DNA from: Silurus meridionalis
Lineage: Eukaryota > Chordata > Actinopteri > Siluriformes > Siluridae
NCBI RefSeq assembly: GCF_014805685.1
Contig: NC_060893.1
Span: 11,871,273-11,935,272 of the forward strand
Reading direction: 5' to 3'
DNA length: 64,000 nucleotides
The notes beneath the pieces were generated by a model. The model did no database searches. It saw nothing but the letters and a program-made list of their open reading frames with translations, and was not told the DNA's origin. Positions 26,843 to 39,000 of the stretch are shown in pieces; the stretch's first letter is position 1; each line of letters starts with the position of its first letter. Both the position numbers and the translations under genes were made by a program.

Positions 26843-28922
26843 CTAAGAAAGAAAATACACAGAAAGATTATGCAAATGAATCTAAACTACACACGTGGCT
26901 AAAGGTTTAAAGTTCAAATGAGATTTACCCGAAGTCCACCGCCTCCGGATGTTGACGTGCTCATAGCCTGTTTTTCTATCTCTTCTTGTTTCTTCTTTTT
27001 CCTTTCCACCGCTTCTGGGTTCTTGATGCCTCGGTGTGTGCTCTAAAAGCAGAAAAAAAGCCTTTTAGTTAGAGGGGAACCTCAGGCTAAAGTTTGGATT
27101 GAAATAAATATTTTTCTAAAAATATTATGTGAACTATGTAATATAACTGCATTTTATAAATAAAAAAAGCGTAAAGTATCATGTTATATAAGCTGGTGCG
27201 TATGTGTACTGTGCTCATCAAAGGCATGCTGAGAATGTGGGATGACACATGGAGATGAAAGTGAGCCTTTGTTTTGTGGGCAAGTAAAACTTGAGAAACG
27301 TGTGGTTAAAAGTAATTGCTCTGTTATCAGACTTGTTCACATCCAGTATAGAAAGTGTGACGCTGAATGAATACTCAGCGGATAAACTGTAGAGGTAAAA
27401 ACAATGGTACTGTACTTACCGCGCTGCTTTAGCAGCTCGACGAGCTTTGAGTGCTGATGAAACTCTCTAAAGGGCCCACAGTGTATATGAGGTATATGAG
27501 GGGCAAACCAGCATCAATTTCAAGCCTTCTAATAAAATGTAATTGATGGAATGAACTGATATTATTTTTTTTTATTCTTTGAGTTGCGATAAAGGCATCA
27601 AATCAGAAAGACAAAAATGATGGTGCAGGTTTGATCCTCCATCCTTCATATAACAAATATCACTACATAGAATTATACGACCAATAATGCTCCCAGATTA
27701 AATGAGATGTCAGAAAGCCTGGATGTTGAGTTATTGTGAGCGACTTATTTTCAGCATGAACAGAAACGTCACGTCGGAAGCTCAAAAAATTCAACCGAAA
27801 AGAAATGTCCTTAAAAATGACAAGAGTCTCAGAGTAAAAGCAGGATCAAAAGATCAATAATCTGCTCTGTACTCAGAAAGCTGAAAGTAAATCTACTTTG
27901 CTACATCACACAAAAAAAAAATGAATTAGAAATAAGGCCATTACCTCTTTCTGTCGCTTCTCTGCTGCTTCTGCTAGCTGTCTCCTTTTTGTTTCCTGCA
28001 CATAAAATTGAAAGGCGCATGAAGATGCCAAATAAATATTATTACACATTTCACTGTATGGAGAAGCAAACATGGGTGTGTCTGGGTCATTAAGGAAATT
28101 CACACACAAATACTGTTTGACTCCATGCTACCTACATTTTCTTAAGAAGCTATGGAAATCAGGTCTGATGCAAATACTGTAACAAACCCACATGACTACA
28201 CCACAGAATGCAAAATTTTCACTAATACTAAAGAAAAATGTAAAATCATTAATGAATATACTGCAAATGTAAAGCAGGGGTCTCCAAATATTTGGTGCTG
28301 CACAGACAGAATAAACACTTTTTAGTTTTCCATTTTATTGATTTCCTATTGAATTTAATTAATTTTTACTTGTATAGCGCTCTTAACAATAAACATTGTC
28401 TCAAAGCAGCTTTACACAGGTAATGTGGTAATAAAAATTAATAAGATGTTCTTTAAAAGTGTAAGTTTGTCCCTAATGAGACGGTGGCGACTGTGGCAAG
28501 GAAAAACTCCCTGAGATGCCACAAGAAAGAAACCTTGAGAGGAACCAGACTCAGGAGGGAACCCATCCTCATCTGGGTTGCACGGAATGTCTGTTTATTA
28601 CAGCTAAACCATGTCGAGATGTGCAGTGACTGTGATCAGAAGCAAACTGTGGTCCTGAGTGAGTATAGCAGACTGTTGACATTAACTACAGTCCAAATCC
28701 ATCCTCAAAGCTCCTGTACAATTTCCTATTGAAAAAAAAGACCACTTTTTACTTGTGCAAATTTCCCTGCATTGTGTCAAATGCATTTCTTTTCTATGCC
28801 TCATTAAATTAAGCTCCAACTGATTTATTTTATTTTTAATATATATATGTAATTAAATTATATAACATGTATAATAGTAAAATAATATGCCCCATACACA
28901 TACATACATACATACATATATA

Positions 28923-28961
<39 letters not shown>

Positions 28962-29098
28962 AATATATGTATAAATAATGTGTGTGAACGACAGACAAAA
29001 ATTGTGTATATAAGATCTGATTTTCTCACAGGATCAGGATCAGGAGTTACCACGACGTCGTCCGCAGCTCCACCCAGGCAGGGCAAACACATCCCCAT
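26828..29098 (-). CDS. svip: svip, small VCP/p97-interacting protein (four exons)
   Basis: The spliced coding sequence joins 29098-29030, 27995-27945, 27042-26929 and 26842-26828. All introns are GT-AG and all junctions are phase 0. The product is 82 residues; human SVIP has 77. It starts MGMCLPC, with Gly-2 suited to myristoylation and Cys-4 and Cys-7 to palmitoylation. The VCP-interacting motif RX5AAX2R is intact as R27, A33, A34 and R37 within LAEAAEKRQKE. A Lys-rich helix with RKKKKQEEIEKQ follows, then a GGGGLRW tail matching the conserved GGLRW ending. In mammals SVIP sits on ER and lysosomal membranes, binds p97/VCP and inhibits ER-associated degradation. The gene lies head-to-head with the zinc-finger gene, with 2.1 kb between their start codons. 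Recognition is from motif order and length. Confidence 0.95.
26929..27042 (-). CDS. svip: svip coding exon 3
   Basis: This exon encodes residues 41-78, from STHRGIKNPEAVE to GGGGLR. The acceptor CTGCTTTTAG has a good pyrimidine tract and the donor is CGG|GTAAAT. Confidence 0.94.
27945..27995 (-). CDS. svip: svip coding exon 2 (VCP-interacting motif)
   Basis: This exon encodes residues 24-40, ETKRRQLAEAAEKRQKE, which form the VCP-binding helix. The acceptor is TGTGCAG and the donor GAG|GTAATG, both phase 0. Confidence 0.95.
28336..28725. repeat. Teleost-type interspersed repeat in svip intron 1
   Basis: The stretch contains AAGCAGCTTTACACAGG, GGCAAGGAAAAACTCCCTGA and GAGGAACCAGACTCA, phrases I recognise from a repeat common in fish genomes. 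I cannot name the family and the boundaries are approximate. Confidence 0.6.
28892..28960. repeat. (CATA)n / (CA)n compound microsatellite
   Basis: A CATA tract passes into about 36 bp of alternating AC. It lies in svip intron 1, about 70 bp from the exon 1 donor. Confidence 0.95.
29030..29098 (-). CDS. svip: svip coding exon 1
   Basis: This exon encodes residues 1-23, MGMCLPC to PDPDP. The start follows the family's conserved MG-x-C-x-PC opening. The donor is CCT|GTGAG, phase 0. Confidence 0.93.
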
Positions 29099-31187
29099 AC
29101 TGCAGCCGGCAGCCGAGACAGTCACAGCACGGCGACAAAAAGTTTTCAACAACCACCAGGATTATTGACAACACTTATCAAAACACCGTCTATCAACAAC
29201 CACTACTGCAATGCGTCAACTGTCTCTAAAAACACATTTCTCTGTACAGAAGTGTCTGGGAGTGCTAGTTTACTGAACTCTACACAGAGCCTGGCTGAGC
29301 TAATGTAAACACTACAGCTAGCGAACACATTCCACTACGAGACTACAAATTCCAACCAAACCTCTTCTTCATACGATCAGACATCTGGATTAAAAAACAG
29401 TATCCGACCTTAATTATATTGCCTGCATGCACTAATCTGGAATAAATTGAAAGCCGACAAGAAACAGGTTGGGATTATCAGATGTCAGGATGTCGCTGGT
29501 TACTGCAGTCCCGTTATAGTCAGACAGCGCCTCTGCTCGGTTACTCAGCAGCGCCACGCAGCGGCATGGAAGAGCAGGAGCTGCTTTCTAACATAAACAT
29601 ACCTTGAACCACACCCTCCCTGTACCCTGCACTACTCTGAGAGTAGCCATGTCAGGCAAGCATTCTCCAGTGCACTCAGGAAATGCAACCATGATCTATA
29701 TAGGACTAGTGTTACACAAGACCATTCAGACACAAGGATTGTTCATGTTAACAACATTCATCTTTAAACAGTTTTTTTTTTCATATTTTCTTGGTGTAAC
29801 TGATTAATGCTAAACTTTATAAAATAGGAAAGGACATTACTCATAATCTTACATTCCAGTTATGCTATGTCATGTTTCTGTAAAGTTTATTTCACCCAGT
29901 TAGTCTTTCTCACTTTGATGTTTTGGCTGACTTTTTGGGTTGTGCCATCTTAGCAATCTTTATAAAGACTGGTCTAAGTGCAAATTCCCATTATGTAAGA
30001 AACCACTCTTTTTTTCCAGTATGCCTCTGGCATGGACCACTATATTGTTAGAAGTCTGCTTGTCCCATAGAGTCTTTTTAAGTGTGTAAGACAGTGTGGT
30101 TTCAGATTATGTCCTGAGTGAAATGAGATGTCACTGATTACAAAGTCAGAGGTAAACTCAGATGAAATTATCCAAAGATTACAGCAGGGAGTCAAGAAAA
30201 ACATCTACTTAGAGATAAAGCCTTTTCCAGTAGGTGTTAACGAAAAATGAATAATTGTGCAAGAAACCATAGTCAAATGGTCAGGTCTTCCTAAACCTTC
30301 AGATCTGCTAGTTCACAAATTGCTCACTGGGTGGCGATAGCAGCTTTAAATGGCAAAAATAAATAGAAGAAGAAGAAAAAGACGAAGACAGAAGAAGATA
30401 AAAGCTAAAGCAGGCGTCGTCTGTAGGGTTTCAGAAAAAGCAGATAAATTGTACATGACTGAAGACCTGCTGACATTACTAATCTAATCGAGCATAAGTA
30501 AAGAAGATATCTTCACAGAGCTGGTGTTGTCTTCATACCTATTCTCTCTACTCCGGGCTTCTGGAGTGTGGTAGGTTCACTTCAGTTAAATCACTGTGGT
30601 TTAGCTGTAGCCAAAGAGATTCTGTCATTCGTGTCATGTCTTGATGCACCAACAACCACGACATGGGAAAACAAAATCTTTCATGCACTTAGTATTTTAC
30701 AGTAGTTACTAGAAAAGAACAAAATGGAAACAGAGCAGTGGTTTGAGCATTACTCGCTTTCTAACAGAGATCAGCAACCACCTGGAAATGCTCTAAAATT
30801 CTCAGAATTGTTGATCATAAACACACTTCACTGTTATATAAACTGATATAACGTCAACTACTGTACACAGACGGATACTAGCGATGAACTCGCAGTTCAT
30901 GACCGCTAAAGCTTGAGACGTTTTACTATTTTAAGTAGAAAACTAGAAGAAAGCCATGGGAAGTCTGTAAGCCATTCTGTTTTTTTGTTCATGTTATTGT
31001 AGTGCATTAAAATCATCTTGTGATCAATATGATGCCCCCAAAAACAAAAACGTCATGTCCTGTTTTTCACTATATGGCAGATTTAACCACTTCAACATTA
31101 AATCTAATAAACATGAATGTCCATTTTGGTGTGTTAATTTGCTTTTTCTCTTTCTTTTGTCTTCCTCTGGATCTGAGTGCAGAGCAG
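29099..31187. other. Intergenic region between two divergent genes
   Basis: This must hold the svip promoter and the untranslated 5' part of the zinc-finger gene. A patch at about 29,510-29,580 is locally richer in CpG and GC than its surroundings and may be promoter sequence. I see no TATA box or non-coding exon that I can place with confidence. Confidence 0.5.
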
Positions 31188-31855
31188 ATGGATGTGATCC
31201 GGTGTTTGCGCTCTCTCCTGGACCTCCATGTTCAGCTTCAGAGAGCTGTAGCCCTTCAGGGAGAGATCCAGGCACAGTTTCTTGCTCAGCTTTTACATCC
31301 AGACAATTTGAGCCCACAACAGCTGCCTCTGCCACAGCTGGACTTGACCGGAGATGATCTGGAGCTTTCCCTGTCTGTTTTTGAACGGGCTCTGGATGAA
31401 AGCAAACTCCCGAAGAGGCAGTGGGGTTCAAGGCTGGCAAAGCTTCTCTGTGTGAAGACATCTGATGAGGAAGATCATGAGCTGAGTTATGAAGCTGTGA
31501 AGACAGACGTGAGAAGGCAGGCATGTTCGTTGGAGTATCAGCGGTGGAGGGACTTTAACAAGGTCCGGTATGATCCTCACAGGGGCCTGCGGGAGCTTAA
31601 AGTTGGGGTGGAGGAAGCAGCAAAGAAATGGCTTCAGCCTGAAAGGTGCAGCTCTGAGGAAGTGGTGAGAAAAGTGGCCCTGCAGAAATTCCTCTCACTT
31701 CTCCCACCAGATGCGATCGAGAGGACAAGCGAGGAGCAGCCACAAAACATGGAGGAGGCTGCCATCATGGCAGCATCTTTCTTGGAAAATAACAGGGCTG
31801 ACAGAGACAGAGACGAGCAACTTGATGATGCACATACTGAGCATGGCTACTCAAG
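31188..31855 (+). CDS. Zinc-finger gene coding exon 1 (Gag/SCAN-like)
   Basis: This exon encodes residues 1-223. A pyrimidine tract ending GAGTGCAG at 31,182 marks the probable acceptor, and the first ATG after it (MDVIRCLRSL) is taken as start. The frame is also open upstream to 31,020, but that part reads like intron. The donor is TCAAG|GTAAGA, phase 2. Confidence 0.85.
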
Positions 31856-33383
31856 GTAAGACACTGTCTGTATCGTACAGTGTGCTACAGAAGGGTACAT
31901 TATTAAGGCCCTTTTTTCTCAACTACCATGTAGCCTGTCCCTCAATTTAACATTGCTAAATATGCTTAATATATTGGTAAAAAGAATAACGTAACATGTA
32001 CAGATAATTAATGTAAAATATACAAAAACCTGTTTTTGATATTTGTTTAAAATATTTTCTTAATCAGTATGTGGTTACTAGTCATTATCCTATAACCTCC
32101 AGGAAACTCTGCATACAATACAAGTATTGTTTTGTTTATCTTGTGGGTAAAAACAAACATGTACTTGACTGGAATACAGGCAGTTCAGGATCTTGAATGC
32201 TGTACTGGTGTATCTTACCCTGTCCAGTATTTGTGTGTCTCTGTGTGTGTTTAGGGTGAAGGTGGGGATGTATTTAAATATGAATGTCCTTGACATATGA
32301 CCTAAATTAATTTCAGGGATTATATTAACTCAGATGAGCCGAAGAAGTTGGATCCAGAACCAGTCTTCCCGTCTGACAGCAACAGCCTTGAAGTTACAGT
32401 TGGAGATGAGCATTTTGAAGAGGAAGAGTTTTCTGAAGCCATGCTTTCCCCATCAATGGTCGACATAAAGCCAGTCCTTAATACTGAAGGAACCCCTTTC
32501 ATTACAAATGATTCTGAAGTTCTGTCTCATGGACCCTGCTATAGTGGTGAATCTAATAAGTCTTTACCAAGGCGAGCTAATAAGAATGGGAATATAAACA
32601 CAGGAACAAAATTTAAACGTGTACTTGATTGCCCAGACTGTGGTAGCAAGTTCAAGAGGTTTGACTACCTAAGAAAGCACATATGTACTCCTGGGCAAAG
32701 TCTGGGGTGCCAACACTGCGATCTGCGCTTCCCCTCTCTCTCCCAGCTAACTAACCATCTCCGTGTCCATCGGAAAATGTTACACTGTCCTGAGTGCAAC
32801 AAGGCTTTCAGAGACCGCTTCAATCTCCGCTGCCACCAGCGCACACACACAGGTATGTTAGAGATGCAACAGACACTGTGGTCTAATGCATTCGTAGATG
32901 ATCTCATCGATTGATTTTCACATGATTCTTTTTAGTAGTAAATATGCAAACAATACCTGAAATGAAGCTATAATCATTATGTATATCATTATGTTGTCCC
33001 TGACAATGTGGCAGTTTTTATTCTTATTATGACTGTTCAAAATAAACACAATGATAAATGCTGCACTATTCTAGACACTCAGCATTCTAAACAGCTCTTG
33101 GCTTCCTCTGGCAGGTGAGCGCCCTCATATCTGCTCTGACTGCGGCTCTGCGTTTGCTCAGGAACGAGGGCTACAGGAGCATCGCAACATCCACACCGGC
33201 GAGAGACCCTTCCAGTGCCCAGTGTGTAGGAAAGGCTTCAGTCACAGCCGCACCCTTGCCAAACACGTTGTTGTCCATTCAGAAGCGAGGCCGTACATGT
33301 GCTCAGACTGTGGCAGAGCTTTTAAAATTAAAGACAACTTGCATCAGCATCAGAAGAAAATGCATCCTGGCAAATACTCGTGA
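31188..33383 (+). CDS. Gag/SCAN-like domain plus C2H2 zinc-finger protein (three coding exons)
   Basis: Joining 31188-31855, 32317-32852 and 33115-33383 gives 490 residues. The junctions keep frame (phase 2 then phase 1) with GT-AG introns. Residues 1-40 are a Leu-rich helix. Residues 56-200 resemble the capsid part of Gypsy/Gmr1-type Gag and its descendant the SCAN domain: DDLELSLSVFERAL, WGSRLAKLL, LRELKVGVEEAAKKWL, VALQKFLSLLPP, then MEEAAIMAASFLE. An acidic stretch near residues 252-265 precedes the fingers. ZF1 (328 on) is degenerate and ZF2-ZF6 are canonical, starting near 354, 380, 408, 436 and 464. TGERP linkers flank ZF4. The product is probably a nuclear DNA-binding regulator that oligomerises through the N-terminal domain, but its target is unknown. 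Upstream coding exons are possible. Confidence 0.88.
32317..32852 (+). CDS. Zinc-finger gene coding exon 2 (acidic linker, ZF1-ZF3)
   Basis: The acceptor is ATTTCAG. The exon encodes residues 223-402: a Ser/Glu-rich linker, degenerate ZF1 (CPDC then H...C), ZF2 (CQHC...HLRVH) and ZF3 (CPEC...HQRTH). The donor ACACAG|GTATGT lies inside the TG of the TGERP linker, phase 1. Confidence 0.92.
33115..33383 (+). CDS. Zinc-finger gene terminal exon (ZF4-ZF6)
   Basis: The acceptor is CTCTGGCAG. The exon encodes residues 402-490: GERP, ZF4 (CSDC...HRNIH), linker TGERPF, ZF5 (CPVC...HVVVH), linker SEARPY, ZF6 (CSDC...HQKKMH), then PGKYS and a TGA stop. Confidence 0.94.
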
Positions 33384-35739
33384 ACACACCCTGTAGCTAA
33401 AAAGACTGTTTACAAGCAAAGATGGTACAATATAGAGTTTATACTTTTAGGGATGTTTATGACTTCTCTATTCAAATACATTGAGGGGAAATAAGTATTT
33501 GGACAATTTTTTTTTATTTAATTTTTTTTTTTATTTACTGCCAGTGCATATATCAAATTTGCAAGCATAATGTTTTTTAATTATAAAAGAAAGTATGTTT
33601 TTGGAAACATATTCAAAGTTAAGTTCCAAAATGGAAGTGTATAGGGGGAAAAGTCTATCAGAATTTGGCCACTATAAATTATTAATGTTAGTACTTTGCT
33701 GCAAAGCTTTTGTTAGGGATTAAAGCTTAGGATCATCTGCGCTATAAAGTGCGTTTTTGCAGCTATGTAGTTTAATTTTGGCCCATTACTGTTGCCAAAT
33801 TGCCTTCGATTCCTCAGTTATGAAGATCTTTTTGACTGACTTTTAAAATCCTTTGATGCATTTTCAAAATCCTCCATTAATAATGTTGGGAGCTGCAAGC
33901 CCCTTCACCTTCTTTTGAAAGGGGTTGAAGTCATCTTTTGGCTGTATCGGGTTTGCCTTATTGAAATGTTAATCTACCCAGATTTGGGTGAATGTGGTTA
34001 ATATGTCTATTGGCTTTTAATTTGTTACAGTGTGCTGTTCATGTATTCTTCAAAGGCATGCCATTCCCAATACCAATTGTTAAGAAGGTACAGTAACACT
34101 GGCATTGCATGTCAAATTATAGTGGACGTGTCCATTTTTTAGTCTTTTAAACAAGGCAAATCGCCTGAATACATATTCCCATTCGCTATACACTCAAAGG
34201 TACTGAAATTATTATACTACAACTGCTACAAATAAATAGTTATTTTCATCTTAAAAAAATTCCCTGGTGTAAATGCCCATTCTTAGATCAAATCAACACT
34301 CCTACTTTAAATAAGACTACATCATAGTTATGTAGCTTTATATCACTGTCATTAATTATTTAACAAAAATAATTGCTGTATGAAAATGAACCTCTTTGCT
34401 CTAAACATTTTAAACTGTAGTTGTGTGTTTTATTAATGTAGCTATAGCAGTTATGTAGCTCATCTGATTGCGTTTGTTTGAGCAGCTGCCAGACATGCAC
34501 TTACTTTCAAACACCACTTAGAAAATTAATCCACTTTGGTGAAATTTAATTTTTTGTTTTTTTTGTTTTGTTTTTTTTTAAACCAGGATTGAAGAACAGT
34601 AAGAATTTTCTATATATTCAGGCACCGGTATTGCCAAATTACATTTGTGAACACATTGGTCTAAAGGAAATAAAATTGGAGTAATATAAACAAGGGAATA
34701 TTAATTTGATCTGGTAAATTGTGCTGCTATTAAGCTTTAATAAATTGTAGTGCAAATCTTGTTACAAAAAAATGTTTTGAATTGTGTCTCAGTTAAAAAA
34801 AATACAAATTTCAGCTTGTAAAAGCGCTAGGCCATCTTTTTGATGATGGACAAATAACCTATATAATGCAAACTTGCTTTTACAAACATTTTTGGTTTAA
34901 TGAAATGCTTTATTATTTAGCAAAAACCTGTTTGAATGTTGATATATATTTTCTTTATTTATAGTCATTGTTAGTTTTGTTCACTGCCATATTCTGTTTT
35001 ATTTCAGCCCAAAGTAAGAAGATTTCATAGGTGTTCGTTTTCTACACACTTTATTTGCAAACTCTAGAATGACACCTCTGCCTTATTTATACTTGTGTTC
35101 CTGCATTTGGTTCATTCACTAAAGCAGTAATTGTGGGTATTTTTGCAGTCGGAGTGTGCGGAAGGCCCTGAAGATCAATGTCGGTGTAGTTAATGATAAT
35201 AATACTTGGAAAACTGCTACGTTTTTATGGTTGTTACCCAGTACCCTCTCTACAAAAGTCGTCTCAATGGTGTGTTCAGTGGCATCTAGTTTTGGTAGCT
35301 AAACATTATTTAAGATCATGCTGTACTGGGAAGGTGTAATAGCTTAAAGCTGTACAATTAGAAATGTAAATTGAAAACCGAAGAAACATACACTTTTAAA
35401 ACTTTGATTGAACAAAAGATTGGAAAGGGTTTTTTTTTTTGTTTTTTTTAAAGAAGTACACCACCATATATATATATATATATATTTATATGAGAGAGAG
35501 GCATTTGACGGAAGTTTACTCAAGTTATTCCAAGCACAGGATTAACCTGCATGTTATGGGCATTGATTAAAGTGCAAATTTCTAACCAACACGCGTGCTA
35601 CAACATGCAACATAGTTTTTTTTTTTTATAATTAGATATGCAGTAAAGGGTCATTATATACATTAACGGTGATTAATATCCAGAGGTTTTACCATCTGAC
35701 CAGTTCTTTAAGAGTCCACGGTCTCCCCCTAATTCATAA
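33384..35739. other. 3' untranslated region of the zinc-finger gene and intergenic DNA
   Basis: AT-rich and non-coding. AATAAA motifs suited to polyadenylation occur near 34,230, 34,666 and 34,739, and I cannot tell which is used. A (TA)n run lies at about 35,467-35,486. Confidence 0.5.
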
Positions 35740-36050
35740 TCATCCCAACACGCGCTCTCGCAGGCCATGCAGAACAAAATCTCACTAGAAAAACAGTGAC
35801 TAAAAAAACCCACTTGTTTCTGTATCACTGCTGCACAGCTGTGCAAGCTGCCGTCCTCATACGTCATACACCGCTGGAAAGGCGCGAGACACGTGCAGCC
35901 TCCGCGCGATGGAGTTGCAGCGGCTTCACGCACAGAGCTCCTCATCCCGCACAGCCAACACACAGTGCAGGACATTTCATCTACACACGCAGGATGGAGT
36001 GCACCTCGAGCACAAGAGAAGACCGCAACTTTCTGGTAAATCACTTATCC
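35740..36050 (+). promoter_or_regulatory. CpG-richer exon-like patch, possible promoter with a first exon
   Basis: The patch is much richer in CG than its surroundings (CGCGCTCTCG, GGCGCGAGACACGTG, CTCCGCGCGATGG) and contains a CRE-like TACGTCAT. It ends in a plausible donor, CTTTCTG|GTAAAT, at 36,035. An ATG at 35,909 stays open to that donor and would end in phase 1, the phase that ano3 exon 2 accepts. It could be an upstream alternative first exon of ano3 or the start of an unrecognised transcript. Confidence 0.35.
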
Positions 36051-39000
36051 GTCCTCTGAGAAAGTGGTTAGTTTGCTTGTAGTGATAAGTGAATGAATAA
36101 GATCTATAATTTACCTTCTTGCTATTGTTCCTTGCAACTTTCAATTAATTTAAGGAAAGCCTGAAATATGGCAAACTAACTTTGTATTCTATGCAAACGA
36201 GTATGCATAGATGAAAAAGAAAGTTGTTGACTGATGGGAATGATTTCCAACTGTAACTTTTATAGCACTACATGCAAATCCAAACGTGTCAGACAGCAGA
36301 AGAGTTCGTCTGATACACTGTCACTTGGCACCATGCATCCTTGTCTTGGCTTATACATCCCTTTGTTGCATAATGCAGCTATTCCTATCACTGTGACATG
36401 TTATGAGTCAGACCCCTGTCACAAACTTGGTCTAATTATTACCTAATAGAAGGTCCGTGTGGAACGTTACAGAGAAGCGACAGCTCTGTGTCTCAGTTCT
36501 TTCAAGTGACAGCATGGACTTGTCATAGTATTCATTTAAACAAGTGTTTGGCTTTGTTCTGATAACCAGTCACAGTACTTAGTGTAACTAAAAAAGGCAG
36601 AAAGGGGGTAAATTAATACACAGACTAAAAATGTTTGTATAAAGCTGATGGAACATAAAAGAACAGAAAAAGAATGTTAGATTTCTATTGCTACATGACT
36701 TACATCTTCTCTAAGAATAAAATTAATATTAATAAGATTAAAACATTTCAATGATTACATTATTAAGCAATTGTAATACAAACTGTGTGTATGAGTGTGT
36801 AGTGTGTTAGGCATTCTGAACAGTTTTTTCATGATTAGTGGATTATTGGAGCTTTGTTTGATCTGTTGAAACATGTTTGCTTTTTTCTATATGCTTCATG
36901 CTGAGATACTTATGAAGTGTTTTTCTGTGGAATGTTAAGTGGACTGAGATGGTGTTTTGTATGAAATAATAATGTGCAAAATGTTGTTTCTGGATTGCTC
37001 TTTATATATCTGATGAGTTCATCTTATTCTGACCTGTTTGTTCATTTTAAGGTTTGTCTAATTGAGGACATCTAAGCTTATTAGGATGCTGGTGTAATAA
37101 TACTAGTTTGTGACTATCAAACTAGAAAATAGAAGCACCCAGAGTGGCATTACTTCGCAAGTGATGCCTTCTCATACTATATCTTGATGTATTCTGTCTA
37201 ATAACGTGAAAAGACCAGGCCATGGTGAACATGCAGCATAACCAGTAAAGAATATTGAGGATTATGCCAGTTATGGAATAGTATTCCAAGGTTCTTGCTA
37301 TAAATGCTACACTCAATAGCGCTTCATACATTACCAAGGAGAATATATATGTATATATTGTATATATTTAGGATAGATGCTGAGGGGATGTCTTGTGTTG
37401 ATGCTTGCAGGAATGAATTATCCATGTCCAAGTAAAGTGAAGCCTTCATTGGAATGTTTGAACATTGACTCAGTCAGCATTAGACTCAAACTTAGTCATC
37501 TCAACAAAGTGGTTTAACTTTTATACATCCCCAACAAAGACATAAAGGAGAGCAAAAGTAAATTCAGCACTCAGCAGTTAATATTCAGACATTTAATGTC
37601 TAATTTAATGTGTGTGCATATTAGCTACTGAAAGCTACTTGCCTATTAATGTTGTCTTGTTGTTTGGCATAAGGGGGCAACATTAATGGCATGTCCAAGG
37701 TTTTAGATGTGGTTGGGTATCACCTATTATTCAGCAATTTTACCTTTATGAAATAAGGCTATTATTTTGGTTTGATTTATTAATGCATTCTTTTTGGTTG
37801 TGGTTGCTTTTTCTATGTTATACAGGGGACATGGTGGGGAATACATTCATTACAAAATTATTATTATTTTTTTATAAACCTGATATGATTTATTAAGACA
37901 TTGTGAATTGCATTGCACTCGTGTGACCTGGGCTAGTGTTGGGGTAAAGATTAATTTAAAGTTAATCATGCCACCCATTTGGTCACTCTGATGTATGACT
38001 TAGTAGATGAGCCAGACCAGACCATCAGGAAGAGATACATTAGAGCCTGTTTTCCTTTCCTACAACTTCTGATGATGCTGCACCATCTGAATAATACATG
38101 CCATGAAGATGATTAGAAGAATCTAACTACATATTTTAAACTAAGTTGTAGATAAATCACTGTGCCATGACAGGAGGAGGAAGTGAGTGGTGATGATCGA
38201 TTATTATTAGCTAAAAGAGGTTGTCCAGTTTATAGGACAGAAAATAATTATACATACATTGAATATAACCTAAATTATTTTAGTATTTTTGAGAGGACTT
38301 GGTAAGAAACTGTTAAGCAATTGATTAGCTTCCAAAATTTGTAAACAATCTGGCCTCAGACTTAGACAAGCTTTTAATGTGTCTTTGTTGATTGTTTTGT
38401 TGTCCTGGAAAGCTGATATGATAATGCGGTAAATATTTCAGCAGTGGAAAAGCTCCTAGTGTGTTATTAATTCATGTTATCATTGAATGATCAAGGGAAT
38501 GTTGTTGATTTAAAGCAGGGTGCCTGCTCTACTCCATTAGTGTCATTTAACAGACGGAGAAGGAGATCCTTTTCCTTATTAAACATAGATGAGGCTTGTA
38601 AGAGGAGCCTAGCTTTGGAGAATCACTGACCATAACATTTGCTTTAGTGAAATGATCTAAAATGCTGACATAGGCACTTCTGCAACTACATCATATGTTT
38701 AAAAAATATTACTGATAATGAAAAGTTCAGTCAGAACTCAGCAAAGTCTTCCCTGTGTTACAGCAGAATGAAGCTGATCTCCGGCATATTTCACACTTAG
38801 GAAGTGAAACTACAACAGTCATACATCCAATTAGGATAAGGTGGCATTGCTAATTACCTGCCAATCATGTGTTCTGTTTTGTAGCTGCCATTCTTGCAGA
38901 AACATCCAATCTTGCACCAAAATTGCTGACTTTACCTTTAAAACCCATGGTATTTTCTCTGTCTTCGTGTATTGATTTTCAGAGTGTGATGATAATTGCA

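Noticed and set aside
27420..27466. Exon-like piece in svip intron 2 with a strong donor GTAAGTAC on the minus strand
   Set aside because: It is 47 bp long, not a multiple of three, and would shift the frame of svip exon 3. Exons 2 and 3 join cleanly without it. It could still be a cryptic or poison exon.
29603..29651. Possible minus-strand first exon MATLRVVQGTGRVWFK with a GTATGT donor
   Set aside because: Svip has a better start at 29,098 that matches its conserved MGxCxPC opening. No downstream exon joins sensibly to this piece.
31020..31187. In-frame upstream extension of the zinc-finger ORF to the ATG at 31,020
   Set aside because: The added sequence is hydrophobic and biased, and crosses a strong pyrimidine tract with an AG acceptor at 31,182, so it reads as intron.
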